From contig JAQGDQ010000012.1 in the NCBI GenBank assembly GCA_030141605.1, forward strand, positions 310,001 through 374,000: DNA of 64,000 nt, given 5' to 3'. The DNA is from Tubiluchus corallicola. Lineage: Eukaryota > Priapulida > Priapulimorpha > Priapulimorphida > Tubiluchidae. This document shows, piece by piece, positions 12,136 to 23,411 of the stretch. Every line of letters starts with the position of its first letter. The first letter of the stretch is position 1. The notes beneath the pieces were generated by a model, which made no database searches, was not told where the DNA came from, and saw nothing but the letters and a program-made list of their open reading frames with translations. A program made the position numbers and the translations under genes.

Positions 12136-14812
12136 ATGGCGTTCTGTAGTTGGTTGTTCAAAATTACCGTTCTTATCCTGTGCATTATTGCCGTAGGTTT
12201 ATATGTGAAAATCAACATACTCACTCAACCACCGGAACCCTGTAAGCCTGCAGAGCATTCATGGTGGGGTAAGGAGGCAAAAGATTTGAATGCTGACACT
12301 TCACTGCGTCCATTCAAGGTAGATATCAGCCAGCAGGTGATAGAGGACCTGTACAGAAGACTTAACAACACGCGGTTCGTGGAATCACTAGATAACATCG
12401 AGTTTCAATACGGTTTCCACAACCAAGCGCTAAAATCGATTATAAACTACTGGAAGGAGAAGTACAGCTGGAAAGAGTCGCAAAAGGAGCTAAATAAATA
12501 CAATCATTTCCTCACCAACATAAACGGCATTGATCTCCACTTTGTCAGAGTAAAACCTTCGAAGAACTACGAGAGGATAAAGCCGTTGCTTCTGTGTCAT
12601 GGTTGGCCAGGCTCATTCTACGAGTTTTATAAAATAATACCCATGCTGACAGATCCGCTTAGACACGGCGGCAGTAAAGATGATCTGGCTTTTGATGTTG
12701 TCGTCCCGTCCATACCGGGCTTCGCGTTTTCAGAAGCGTCCCACAAGCCAGGTAACAAATGTTCCTTTATTACGTTATCAGCTTATCATTGTATTAGTAC
12801 GGATTATAGTTATATTAAATTTAAGACTGAAGTACTTTAGGTTATAGCTATGGTAAACTGAAAGATTTATGTATGGAGCAAATGCAGTCAGTTACAGTCT
12901 ATATTAAATTCTAGTAAAAGTAAGTATGGCAACTTCAAGGAATTCGCCTTAACATGTGAAAGCCTGCACATTAATGTGGCCCTTTTTTGGATAAAGAAAT
13001 CTGTTTTTTGCGAAGCTCTCTACCACATAACAGTAGCAGCTTTCTTGTGCTTTTCATTCGCAACCTACCTTATTTTCTGTAATAATCGTTATTTTTAGGT
13101 TTTAATGCCATGTATGCCGCTCAAACGTTTGACGTACTAATGCAGAGACTTGGGCATCAAAGGTATTTCGTGCAAGGTGGAGACTGGGGCGCTATTATAG
13201 CTCAGAACATGGCCGCTTTTTATCCAGAAAGGTAAAAACATGAAGCCGCTCCTTTTAGTTATAAGTTTATAACTAATCATTATTATCATATCATATTAAT
13301 ATCATTATAACAATTCACAAAGCATATAATGTGTTATTCGAGCAGAACAGGAAGGGTTTTGTGTTAAATCAAGTGCACTAAAATTATGCCTCTTGTCAAG
13401 CTGCTCTTGTGGAGCTTGAGAACAGGGCAGCTTTAGTCCAAGACCGTTAAACATGAAATGCGCCACTTTTGTCAGGTTATCAGACTTCCTGAACTAACGT
13501 GCAATAACTGAAACATATCTGCATAAGCCATCGGTTATCAACATTTACCGGAAATGGGGCTTAGATTTTTTTGTAAAGCGTTTCAACAAAATTTTTTCAT
13601 CTGCCACGTGATCTGCGTTCCACTTATCTTCCCCTGTTTCTGTAAGTGACTATCTCTCATGAATTTGAAACAATAATTGTATGGGATACCAATGCATTGC
13701 TTTGATTTTTATGTTTGTCTTCAAATTTAAATTTTATTTTAGAAAACTGTTTTAACAGGGTAGCTGGCATTCACCTTAACATGGTGGCGGTATCACCTAC
13801 TCCTCTCTACTTTCTCAAGGTTGCCATTGGATCACTCTTTCCTAGTCTAGTCATGGATGCCAGAGATGAGTGGAAGGTTTACCCATTTTTTGAGAAACTA
13901 AAACTTTTGTGGAGAGAAATGGGTTACTTCCATCTTCAAACCACAAAACCAGATACTGTAGGCAAGTCAGCTTTAAATTTAATTTTGGTTAGATAATCTT
14001 GTTGTAATGACACTAAAATCACAAACGGCCATTGTTGCAGTTATCTTAGAAAATTTGTTAGTTCAGACCTAAAAAGTACAGAAATTACGAAGTACTATAT
14101 ATCACAAAATCCCCTTTTGAGGCAGTCTTTGACTTTGTCAATGCATGTTGTATTCTACAAATAACAGAGTTAACGGAATGATTTTTATATCAAAGTCGCA
14201 TTCAGGAGTATATCTGAACTGCACGTCCTACTGATCTCTTATGCTTACAGTAACTGATAACCAAAAATAACCAACAACCAGTATACAAAAAAGGTAATTA
14301 GTCGCCAAACTGTAAAAGCTAGTCAGTTATTTACATTACTTAATATATAGAGAGTGTAGCAGTTTTTACTGCATAACAATTATTGTTAAATATGTTGCTA
14401 GAAAAACGAGGCAAACTACATCATCGTACACACACGACAGTTTGATAATATCACGGTACCATTCTTAAAGAGTTCTGTTTTGCCTTCTGATTTAGGTGTT
14501 GCGCTTACCGATAGTCCGGCAGGTTTAGCTGCGTATATATTGGAAAAGTTTTCCAGCTGGACAACTATGAACAATGTCAATGAGTTAGGTGGTGGTTTGA
14601 AAACATTGTCTATGTCAATGGACGAGTTACTAACAAATGTTATGATTTATTGGGTCACTAACAGCATCACCAGTTCAATGAGGTTTTATAAAGAGTATTG
14701 GCTATCTAACGAGCAAGACCAATTGTTCAGGTATAATTACAAAATCATTAGTGTTGGGTTGATATCATTGCTGTCATTGTCAGTAATGCTGCGCAACTAG
14801 TTGTCGATGATA

Positions 14813-14852
<40 letters not shown>

Positions 14853-15496
14853 CGATGATGATGATAATGATAATATTCATATGACGGTTGTGATGATGAC
14901 AGTTTAGTAATGGCATCAGCTGCAGTGACAATTAATAATGGCAGGAATAATGATGCTGTTGATTATGACGGTAATGCTGACTTTGCTGATGATGAGGGTG
15001 CGATGAAGCTGATGGTGGTGAAGGCATCTTTAGCGACTACGTTGCAGTTACAATGTAAATAAATATTAATGACAATTGCAACAACAGCTATGATGACGAA
15101 GAAGATGGTGATAATGGCATTGAAACTGGTGATGATAATGATGATGACGAAGACTTAGTTACTAAGATGCTGAAATGATGCCAGTGATGGTGTATACAGT
15201 TAATTATTTCATAACGTCAATTGTTACTTTAGCTAACATTTTAATGCAGGGAATATGTCTGGACAGTTCCTACTGGATATGCAGTGTTTCCGGAAGAGCT
15301 AGCTGTGTTGCCAGAAACAATGGTACGGGATCAGTTTCCAAATCTTGTCTCATATACAGATATGCCACAAGGAGGTCACTTTGCAGCTTTCGAGGAACCA
15401 GAACTCCTAGCAACAGACATAAGGAAATTTGCGGAAATTGTGACCGCTATGTGGACGCCAAAAAATTATGAAGAAATTATAAAAGAAGAATTGTAA
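12136..15496 (+). CDS. EPHX1: Microsomal-type epoxide hydrolase, complete 5-exon gene
   Basis: Exons 12136-12751, 13099-13231, 13759-13961, 14496-14730 and 15250-15496 join in phase to 477 aa (human EPHX1 has 455). The enzyme hydrolyses epoxides to trans-diols on the ER surface. Residues 7-24 are a hydrophobic N-terminal anchor, followed by the N-terminal EHN domain and an alpha/beta-hydrolase fold. The oxyanion-hole motif HGWPGS is at 155-160, the nucleophile is Asp233 in GGDWG, the acid is Glu412 in FPEEL and the catalytic His is His439 in [10 protein letters not shown]. The triad is therefore intact and the gene looks functional. The ATG has G at +4. Intron 3 starts with GC (TAG|GCAAGT) and ends in a normal AG, and the family sequence TKPDTVG...ALTDSP runs cleanly across it. 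Intron 4 holds a GATGAT tract. EPHX1-like genes are often duplicated, so one-to-one orthology is not proven. Confidence 0.95.
14806..15175 (+). repeat. GAT trinucleotide microsatellite with decayed flank
   Basis: About 20 near-perfect GAT units lie at 14806-14875. After them comes a long tail to about 15175 in which GAT-derived triplets (GATGGTGAT, GACGAAGAT) persist with many substitutions. It sits inside intron 4 of the epoxide hydrolase gene. Confidence 0.85.
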
Positions 15497-15599
15497 AGAC
15501 AAAATACGTTTTGTTTGTTGTACATGGAAAATAAGAAAAATATAGGCATATTGCTCAAATGTTCTATATATATGTATATAAGAGTTTTATATATATATA

Positions 15600-15945
15600 T
15601 AAAAGTAAGTAAGTTTATTTAAGCAAACATATTACAGTTCAAAAACTGAATTACTGTGTTTACACAAATAGTAAAAAAGAATTAAAATTAAAAGGCCACA
15701 ATAATTTGCTAAGCAATATTCGTTTTCCACGCATCTTATATAAAAATACATATTTAAAATAAAACAATCACATACAAGAGCAGAACACGAGTTATCCACA
15801 TCATTAACAAAATCATTAACAAAATTTTCCAAAACATTTCATTTGATTTTCTGTGATCTTTGCCATTCAATAATCTAATTAAATATTGTAAAGGTGACTT
15901 ATAGTATCTATCAGTAATGTCGTTGTATGATTTCGTCAGCATTAT
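15600..15945 (-). mobile_element. Probable LINE 3' tail fragment
   Basis: Read on the minus strand, a short open stretch resembling the far C-terminus of a LINE reverse-transcriptase ORF (SYNDITDRYYKSPLQYLIRLL) is followed by AT-rich sequence. It ends in AATAAACTTACTTACTTTTA, a simple tail typical of CR1/L2-like LINE 3' ends. It lies just after the epoxide hydrolase stop codon, in opposite orientation. No catalytic domain is present. Confidence 0.4.
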
Positions 15946-16489
15946 ATATATATTTGGTTGATTATTTCACTCGTATCTGTAACTAACTTTATATGAAATT
16001 CTCACTAAGAATCAGTAGTAACGCTAAAAATTCACATTGTGGCCAGCGTGGCTGTACTGTGGTCAGCGCCATCTTGAGTAATAATATATATATGAACATT
16101 TGGTCTGTAATGCATTATTATATACTTATCACACTTAGAGTGGGGGTTTCTCCGTTTAATGAGCGTGAAAATGGTGCAGCCAGGAATTAACCACAATCGC
16201 GGCAACGTACTAATCGCATCTGTCGCAGTTACCGCAATCGCGATAGCTTCCGTCATCGCATGCGGACACCCGTATATTATCAAAGCCCCTGTCATCTACA
16301 TAATTTTTTACCTGTAGTTTGCAGTTATTGTTGGAGGAGTTGAGTTTGAGGTAATTCAAAAAAGAATCTTACTCAAAACAGATAACACAATATATCGTTC
16401 GTTTCATCCATGTTTTTTTCGATGCTAGGAACCCATTGAATTTTGCCAAAAACCGTTTTAAATTCAGCCGTCCCCATAAGTTTGACTTA
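15946..16489. other. Intergenic, nothing recognised
   Basis: This is AT-rich sequence with a short TA tract near 16083. Small ORFs overlap on both strands without matching any family. Confidence 0.4.
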
Positions 16490-16715
16490 GGGTCCAAGTA
16501 GGTTATGTGTTCAAATATCCTATGTGCCCAAAACACCTAGTGCCCAAAGTGCATACTACCTTGTGTCCTAATGACTAACGTGTCCAAAATACTTAGTGTC
16601 CAAATGTCCTATGTGTCCAAATTACATCGTGTCCAAATGACACCAGTGTCTAAGCTGTCTATGCCCAAATAACTTGTTCAAAACTTTGTGTCCAAATGAC
16701 CTACTTACCCAAAAT
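16490..16715 (-). repeat. Degenerate tandem repeat, GTGTCCAAAT-type units
   Basis: About a dozen units of roughly 14-20 bases built on GTGTCCAAAT or TGTGCCCAAA, often with CCTA or CTTAG between them. The core is the reverse complement of the ATTTGGACAC units at 9945-10145, so the same repeat family occurs twice in opposite orientation about 6.5 kb apart, on either side of the epoxide hydrolase gene. Confidence 0.75.
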
Positions 16716-16834
16716 ACAGTCAGGCAAGCAGGGACGGCAGCTAGACCGGTACTTATTTCACTGGTTGCCATTAAAAGCAACATTTAGGTGTGCAATTAAT
16801 AAACACAACATGTAGGGTAAGCTATGTGCAATGG

Positions 16835-17010
16835 GGCTTGTAGCCACGGGATTCGAACCAGGTACCACTACTGTAAGAGCGTGCTTATAGGAAATCTGCA
16901 AGATGTAGACGTCTCGACCGTAAGCACAGTCAGTGCCGGATTTACTGTAGGCCAGACAGACTGAAGCCTATAGGCTCTTAAAATCTAGAGGTTTGTTTTT
17001 CGCACTGTCA
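16835..17010 (-). repeat. tRNA-like SINE remnant and hAT-like end
   Basis: On the minus strand a B-box GGTTCGAATCCCG (16847-16860) follows a tRNA-like stretch upstream. Directly beyond it, at about 16932, CAGTGCCGGATTTACTG followed by GAAGCCTATAGGC resembles the terminal sequence of the hAT element at 19582. It could be a fragment of a related hAT, but no matching second end or target duplication was found. Confidence 0.35.
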
Positions 17011-18657
17011 TAAATCTTTCCTGTACACGCTGTCATGAGGCAGTCTAGTCTCTAAACAAGCCTTCACTTATTTTCCTTACGTTTAGATAGATTAGATTAG
17101 ATCACGTTATTTCAGTATAAAAGCAGTGAAAAACATAAAAGCATTTAAATCACATAATTAAAGAATAAAAACTACTTTAACATACCGCCATGCACAATAT
17201 ATAATATACAGTTAATAAACATTCGTTATTTATTATCTTCGAGACTTACACATGCAGTCTGCTGTTCTACGTTATAAAAAAGGAATTGAAAATTGTCATG
17301 TCATTATACGTGTTGATTATTTACAAGCTCTAATAATAATTCTAATGTTGTAACTAGTTTCTCGGCAAAGTACAAAAAATGTGGTTATGACAGATTTGCA
17401 CAAATTCCAGAAGAACTACATTAATGTACCCTTCAAAGCAATTTCCTGATACCATTGTTGTACGCGACATGCATTTTCTTCAAAGCCACGGTGTCAAATT
17501 TAGTCCATGACACACAATAAAAATTACGGCGATATTTTTTAGCAAAATTGTAACAATTCGAAGGTCGTTGGTTCGATCCTCCAGTTGGTGAAAGCAGAAG
17601 AAAACCGGCCGTGGTGTAAGCACGCTTCATACAAAGATGAAGTGGACATTTCGTTGAGAAAAGAACAAGTCATTTAGCACGTTCAATTTATTTTATTGTT
17701 ATCACTTAAACTCACAAAAGTACAACAACGCAATTTGCAAAAAAAACAGTCTGTAAAGCATAAAGTTAATTTATACTACCTAAATATCAAACAGATTTCC
17801 AGGAAACTTTGTGAAAAAAGGCGAATACAGGGTGCCAAAATGTGAATCATTTCGCCGGTTCTTTTTTCGCAAACTTGACTGAACGCCATGTAGAAAAAAC
17901 ATTCGTCAAGCGCTTCGTGAATGTCTCAGAGCTTTTAGAGCTTGTTATGTCCACCTAGACAAACAACTATCCGTTAATTTCAGTTCTATTTCGAGGAATT
18001 CTTGCTTGAAAACTATGTAACACACTGTCTATAACTTTTGCTTATTAATGTGTATAGCTTACAAGGGGACTTGGTACGTAAATACGTATATATTTCTCAG
18101 TCTATTACCATCGCCTAAATTAATGGTTAAAAGGTAGATAAACACTATGTGATACATTCGTGCGTTATTGATGGTAAATCTATTTAATGAATAAATATTT
18201 TGTGCGTCTTTTGCTAGTCTATATAATACCAAACAGGTACATTTTTGTACGTTTGCTTGTTTATCTTTGTGTTATTTTTTTAATCAAAGAAAGCAGACGA
18301 ATAAGTTTAGGATTGTTCAGCTTTGGCGGTGATCTGCTTGCTACTGAGCGCATTACAGTTTTATTATAGAAATCAATTAATAATAATAATAGTAATAATA
18401 ATAATAATAATCACAAATAATTGAATATTTTTAATGCATTTTACGTGATGATCAAATGCGTCTTATAAATAAAAGATCATCAAAATTAAGAAAGTTAATT
18501 CATATCTATAAAACATTGCACAATTGCTTCAAAATAACCGGGCATCTCTAACTCTGTGTAGAAGCAGAGATGTAAAATGCGATCCAAGTTCATTAATATC
18601 TGAATTTACACTGTATTTTGGCTAGCTTATGGGTGGCACCCAAACAAACAAAAACAG
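17011..18657. other. Intergenic repeat-like sequence
   Basis: This stretch contains a TAGATTAGATTAGAT tract near 17089, which resembles a LINE tail read on the minus strand. A B-box-like GGTTCGATCCTCC lies at about 17570-17582. A TAA/TAAT microsatellite lies at 18380-18410. No gene family is recognised. Confidence 0.35.
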
Positions 18658-18728
18658 TGCACCGCCCGGGAATCGAACCCGGGTCGCAAGAATGGGAATC
18701 TTGCATGATACCATTACACCAGCGGTGC
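18658..18728 (-). tRNA. tRNA-Gly (CCC)
   Basis: The minus strand folds as a standard 71 base tRNA. The acceptor stem is GCACCGC paired with GCGGTGC with discriminator A at 18658. The D arm contains TGGTGTAATGGTATCA (A box). The anticodon stem CAAGA/TCTTG has loop TTCCCAT, giving anticodon CCC. The T arm is CCGGGTTCGATTCCCGG (B box). A run of five Ts just downstream on the minus strand (18650-18654) serves as the pol III terminator. There is no intron. It reads glycine GGG codons. It lies about 350 bases upstream of MCRIP2 on the opposite strand. The sequence is close to metazoan tRNA-Gly-CCC genes. Confidence 0.97.
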
Positions 18729-19080
18729 AGATCGCGTCCTAAACCCCAATTCTCTTTATACAGCAATTTTTCTTTTGTAAAAATTACGCCATACACTTTC
18801 TATTTTATACATTGTAAACAATTTGCTTTTCAACTCTTGACCAAGGATCACATTTATTGTGTGATAAGTTTAAACTGTTGTAAATAAATATCTCATACCA
18901 CCTGGCCATCTCACACCTCCTGAATAGACAAAGGTGATTGGTCAAAGTCAGCTGACGCCGTATTTATTTGTTGCGCAGCTTTGCAAACTGCGGCTGCGCA
19001 TTTCATCTTTCTCAGACAGTCGCATGGTTGCTCGGTGAGTTTGTGATTGCAGCGTAATCTAAAAAAGTATTTTAAAGGGA
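18729..19080 (+). promoter_or_regulatory. Putative MCRIP2 promoter and 5' UTR
   Basis: This gap between the tRNA gene and the MCRIP2 start codon contains an inverted CCAAT box (GATTGGTC, 18936-18943) about 140 bases before the ATG, then a more GC-rich block (GCGCAGC, CTGCGGCTGCGC) at 18974-19000. A four-codon upstream ORF begins at 19024. These fit a TATA-less housekeeping promoter. The start site itself cannot be placed. Confidence 0.45.
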
Positions 19081-22000
19081 ATGTACACTTTAACTCGTGG
19101 TCCCAGCAAAATAGCTGCTAAGACTCGACGTGGTAAGTTAGTATGCAGTTGTCATCTTTTTGATATAGCAGCATAAATTTAGAACATTATTCGGGCGAGC
19201 TTTAATCAAGGTCAAATTGAGGTTGAGGTTCTGTTCAAAACTTTGACTAATGTTAAGAGCAAAAGGAATGTACGTATTATAATAGGTCGCGCAGTTTTTA
19301 CAGTAAAGCTCACAATTTACAACAGTCTTTGAACTGCACTATGTCTTGTATGGGTGCTAGAAGCTTGGCACATACCCCGTTTTTTGTCAATTATTTTAGA
19401 AATTGTCCCTTTTCCCACGTTATTGCAGACCTGCCAACCGCGACCGCTACTGTAGTTTATTCTTATTATTATTATCACAAATAGTTCAATAGTGACATTC
19501 AATACATTGCATCAAACTATAAATATTGTTACACCATACTTGTTTCATACTCTATCGTCACCATAAAACAATAATTGTACTCTGTAGCGGATAGCCCTAT
19601 AGGCTGAAGCCTAAGGCCCGGGATCAAAAGGGGCCCGGCAAAATAAAACGAAAAATTTTTTTTTTGTAAAAAAAAATAAATTGACAAAAGAGCAAGGGGC
19701 CCGCCAAAATAAAATATAGAAAAAAGTTTTTTTTTCAAAAGTCAGTCACTATATTTCAAATCGGGTTTACACAAATCAAACAGAAGACACAACCTGTGCT
19801 GGGAGAGTAGCAAAGCCATGACCGGTCTATTTCTTCACCATTTACAGAATGAATTCGTGCGAAGAGAGACTTTGTAAAATATCTTTTCTGCTTGTTGTCT
19901 ATTTTTTCCGATTTATTGAAATTAGCATGTTTATTTTGAAACTTAGAACTTGGTTGTTGCAGTAAAACATCTATCTGTGGATCCGAAAGTTTTGGCCAGA
20001 GCGCAATATCCAATGGAAACTGTATTTCCTGATGATTGTTATCTTCCATTGATTCATCACAGATAGTCTGTTGATACTCATATGATATAAGAATACTTAC
20101 TAATAAGTATAAGAAATTAGTAAGAAACTAAAGTTACTTTCAGAGTTTCTGATTGGCTTATTTTAGTTGACATCTAACCCAGAAACTCACCCAGCTGTAA
20201 TCGCGTTTATATAGACCTAGTCTACAACTCAAGGATCAAGAAGATATAATTTTTATCACAATCGGTGGGCAAAAACTCACAAAATTAAACAAACGACGAG
20301 AGCTCCACAAAAACACGTCAGCTCAGCAGTGTAGCAACATTTAAAAGGCCCGTTCCAAGCTCAAGCCTAAGGCCCATAAAATCATAATCCGCCGCTGATT
20401 GTACTTCAGTGCAATAGAGAAGCAAAGGCTTGTATAAGCCCTCTGTCATGTGAACCAGATAAAAAAGAAACTGTAGTGATATGTAAACAAAAAAGAACCG
20501 GGAGAAAGGTTAGATCACACAGGACGGGAAGAAGCGTGTGTTTGTGGATGTTAGTAATAGGATTAGTAAGAAAAAAGACTGTGGGATGTTTGCATCGAAA
20601 GAATTGAAATTTGATGTGCGCGTGTGAAAAAGGTACAATGTGTGACAGCCCTAATGCATGAGAGTTGGCAGATCTGCTATTGCCTCTGGTTTTTTCTACA
20701 TAAATTTTCTACATACCAGTATGTAAACTGGTTTTTTCTACATACATACTCCCTGATTTTTGCTCTGGTTTGCTTGGAAACGTTTTTCCAAATAAAAACA
20801 TTTAATGTGAAAAAAACTTGTTTTCTAACTTCATCAACGTTGATGTCATAGTTTGTGGTCATACAATTGCATGATTGCTGTTCACTTGCCTTTTAACTTG
20901 CTTTGATCCATTCTTCTAAATCCTCTTTTGCTCTGACAATGACTTGAATGCATATTAGAAATTTGTGCCTAAAATCATTGAATTGGATTTTTCATGAATT
21001 GACACTGAAACTCGGGTTGTTAGTGAATTATGAATTTATTTGGAATGGTTTTTATATTGTATAATTTGAAGCTCTTTGATGATATGGGTTTTTATTAAAC
21101 GATGGATGAATGACTCACAAACTTGTGCCTTATTTGAGAACATCTCTTTCTACTCCTTATATGAGAACATCTCTTTCGTCTGCAATTAGTAAATAAATAA
21201 ATAACATAATGTAAAGATGTTAGAGGAAAAAACAAAAATGCCCTGTAAGGTCTATTAATTTTTTCACCTTCAAAAGGCATTTTATGCTGATTATGGATTT
21301 ATAATTATAATTTTACCCTTAGTCTATTTTTATGTGTGAAAGTTTGAGATGCTTGCAATTTGAACTGTAAATTAATCAAGCAGATGTGTAGAAAGTAGTA
21401 CGAATAAGTTTTATCAGAAGCTGTATGTCAAGAATGAACCCCGTCACTATTAGCAATGTTTAAAAAATGTGTTTTCAAAATTCTTTTTCTTTTTTTCAAT
21501 ATTTGTCACATTTTATGGGTGCTATTACATAAAAAATGAAAGCATGGCATTGTGTTTTTGAACGTTTGAGTTTTACAAAGTAAGCTGTTTAATATATGTG
21601 AGGAAAAGCTTGGTGTTTTTTCAAAGTTGACTCTAGCTTGAATGCTGTATGTAGAAATTTGCCATAGTGTGAATAAAAGCATGAATTTATTATTTTTACA
21701 GCACCAACTTCACCAATCGAAGCTAATTTTGATCAGCTGTTGAAAAGAGATAAAGAGGAGTTTTTAGCAAATAAAATGAGGTATTAATTTATGCCAAATG
21801 AGATTCCTGGTGATTATTCTGGAATGAAACTTAATACTTAGTGATATCCCATTCAAGATAAAAATGATTTGAGCTTTAAAAAGTAAATTTATAGCACAAA
21901 TAATTATATGTCATAGTAATTTTTTAGTTTTATGTGCATATTGTCAAGATGTGTAAGACTTTTTGTTTGTAAACTTTGTTGAAGTCGTTAATTTGTATTT

Positions 22001-23411
22001 GGTCGAAACGATTTCAGCTTACCCAAGCCTGTATTCAATCACGTAAATCATCGATTAAATAAACTTTCATCACAATACAAAAATGGACAGCGAGTGCCAG
22101 AAACAAATGGACACGATGCAGTATCGTTATCAGTATCACAAGAAGAAGTTGTGAAATACATATCGGAATGTGAGTACGAGTATGTTAAACTATTGTTATA
22201 CAAAATTGAAAAATGTCTGTTGATGGCTTTATACAATGCCACTGGCCATTGCTACTAGGCCTTTTTCTTATATAAAGTTTAAATTCAAATGTTGTATGGA
22301 TAAGACTTTTACCAATGGCATGCACTATAATGTTATTACACATTTAGTTAGTCCCGGGACTGAAATCGCTGCTTTCTATGCAAGTAGTAGTCAGTCCTCT
22401 ATTCGCTAAATGACTGTAATTCAAGTTTCTTGAAAGCAAAATGCCAAATCTACTACAGTTGCTTGCATGTATGTTAAATTCATCCTGAGCAATATTCTAT
22501 AGTTACTGTTTGCGACTTCGAGAGCAGTAAACATTGTATTGCTTGATTTATTGAACTTTATTTCTAATTGAAATATAAGTTAAATGTTATTCAAATAATT
22601 TAGCTTCCTGTTTTCCAAGCACTAACTATAATAAATTGTGGTAAATGTAAGCAAACATTTTGCAGTATGGAGCAGAACGAGTCACGACTATGAGACACAT
22701 CTTAAGACAGGAGGACGTTCATCGCCTTTAGTCATTTACTATAAAGAAAAAGTACCAAATCCAAAATTAGAGAGTAAGTAGGGTATAGTTCTACATTTTT
22801 GTGTGAAATTGGGGTTTACCAACTTGCAATATGGATTTTTTTAAAGTGAATTGGTTCCTATTTCAAAAGCATGATCCTGATCTTGGTCACATTCCTATTC
22901 CAAGCATGGTTTAGTAATTGAGTTCCACATGTTTGCTGTACAGAATTAACTTTAATTGTTAGATGACTGGTACCATGGACATTTTATGTCATATTCACTT
23001 AAATTATGGAATAGAAAAGTATGTTAGTATGAATAAATTTTTAGGAGCAAGGATGGTAAACACGATTGATTATAACTGTGTAAATCAATTTTAACTCTTT
23101 TTACAAACATAGGTTAAAAGTAATAAATACCATCTTCTGAAACTCTTAACCTTTCAGGAAGATTATAGTATTGCATTTTTTATTTTCTTGTATCATACAT
23201 ATATAATTCAAAATACCAATACAGACTATCATCTTTACTTGCAAGTTGCAAGTGAAATTTGTTTGCATAATTAATATATTAAATGCATTTTGTGTTAGAT
23301 CTACTTTCACATATTTATGTTGGTCTTTCAGATTTTGAACCATTTGATTTAGAAGCGTGGTGGGGACACAGAATGTTACAAAATATTGTTAGTAGTTCAA
23401 GCACCATCTGA
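19081..23411 (+). CDS. MCRIP2: MCRIP2 (MAPK-regulated corepressor-interacting protein 2), complete
   Basis: Five small exons join in phase to 156 aa (human MCRIP2 has 160): 19081-19132, 21702-21780, 22018-22169, 22666-22773 and 23332-23411. All introns are GT-AG. The N-terminus MYTLTRGPSKI matches the family start MYTITKGPSKL, which fixes the first exon. The middle has KPVFNHVN (family LVFNRVN) and a helix ending ELWSRTSHDYE. The C-terminus has EKVPNPKLENFEPFDLEAWW followed by a short helix, the hallmark MCRIP2 tail. Family members are small, mostly disordered proteins. MCRIP1 binds the CtBP corepressor under ERK control, and MCRIP2 associates with DDX6 and stress granules. Those roles are inferred here from the family. 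Intron 1 (2.6 kb) carries a hAT element. No single exon would stand out as an ORF, so the gene is easy to miss. Confidence 0.93.
19582..20397 (-). mobile_element. Non-autonomous hAT transposon with 8 bp target-site duplication
   Basis: The 816 base element is flanked by identical 8 bp copies of ATTGTACT (19574-19581 and 20398-20405), the duplication length made by hAT transposases. Its ends are imperfect inverted repeats: CTGTAGCGGATA at the left and, read inward from the right, CAGCGGCGGATT. Each is followed by a GGCCTTAGGCTT-type segment. Inside, on the minus strand, is the 5' part of a transposase ORF (next entry), so this is an internally deleted copy. It lies in MCRIP2 intron 1, antisense to the gene. 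Confidence 0.92.
19756..20049 (-). pseudogene. Truncated hAT transposase, N-terminal TTF-type zinc finger
   Basis: An ATG-started 97-codon ORF inside the hAT element. It shows the N-terminal pattern of ZMYM/TTF-type hAT transposases: a short DIALWP-like motif, the basic RYFTKSLF, then RSWLCYSPSTGCVFCLIC with the zinc-binding Cys residues. The ORF then stops, and the RNase-H-like catalytic domain and the C-terminal dimerisation region are absent. It cannot be an active transposase. Confidence 0.85.
21110..21175 (+). repeat. Short tandem duplication, about 28 bp
   Basis: Two adjacent copies of CCTTATNTGAGAACATCTCTTTC lie within MCRIP2 intron 1, differing by one internal base and in the junction bases. 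A simple replication duplication is likely. Confidence 0.7.
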
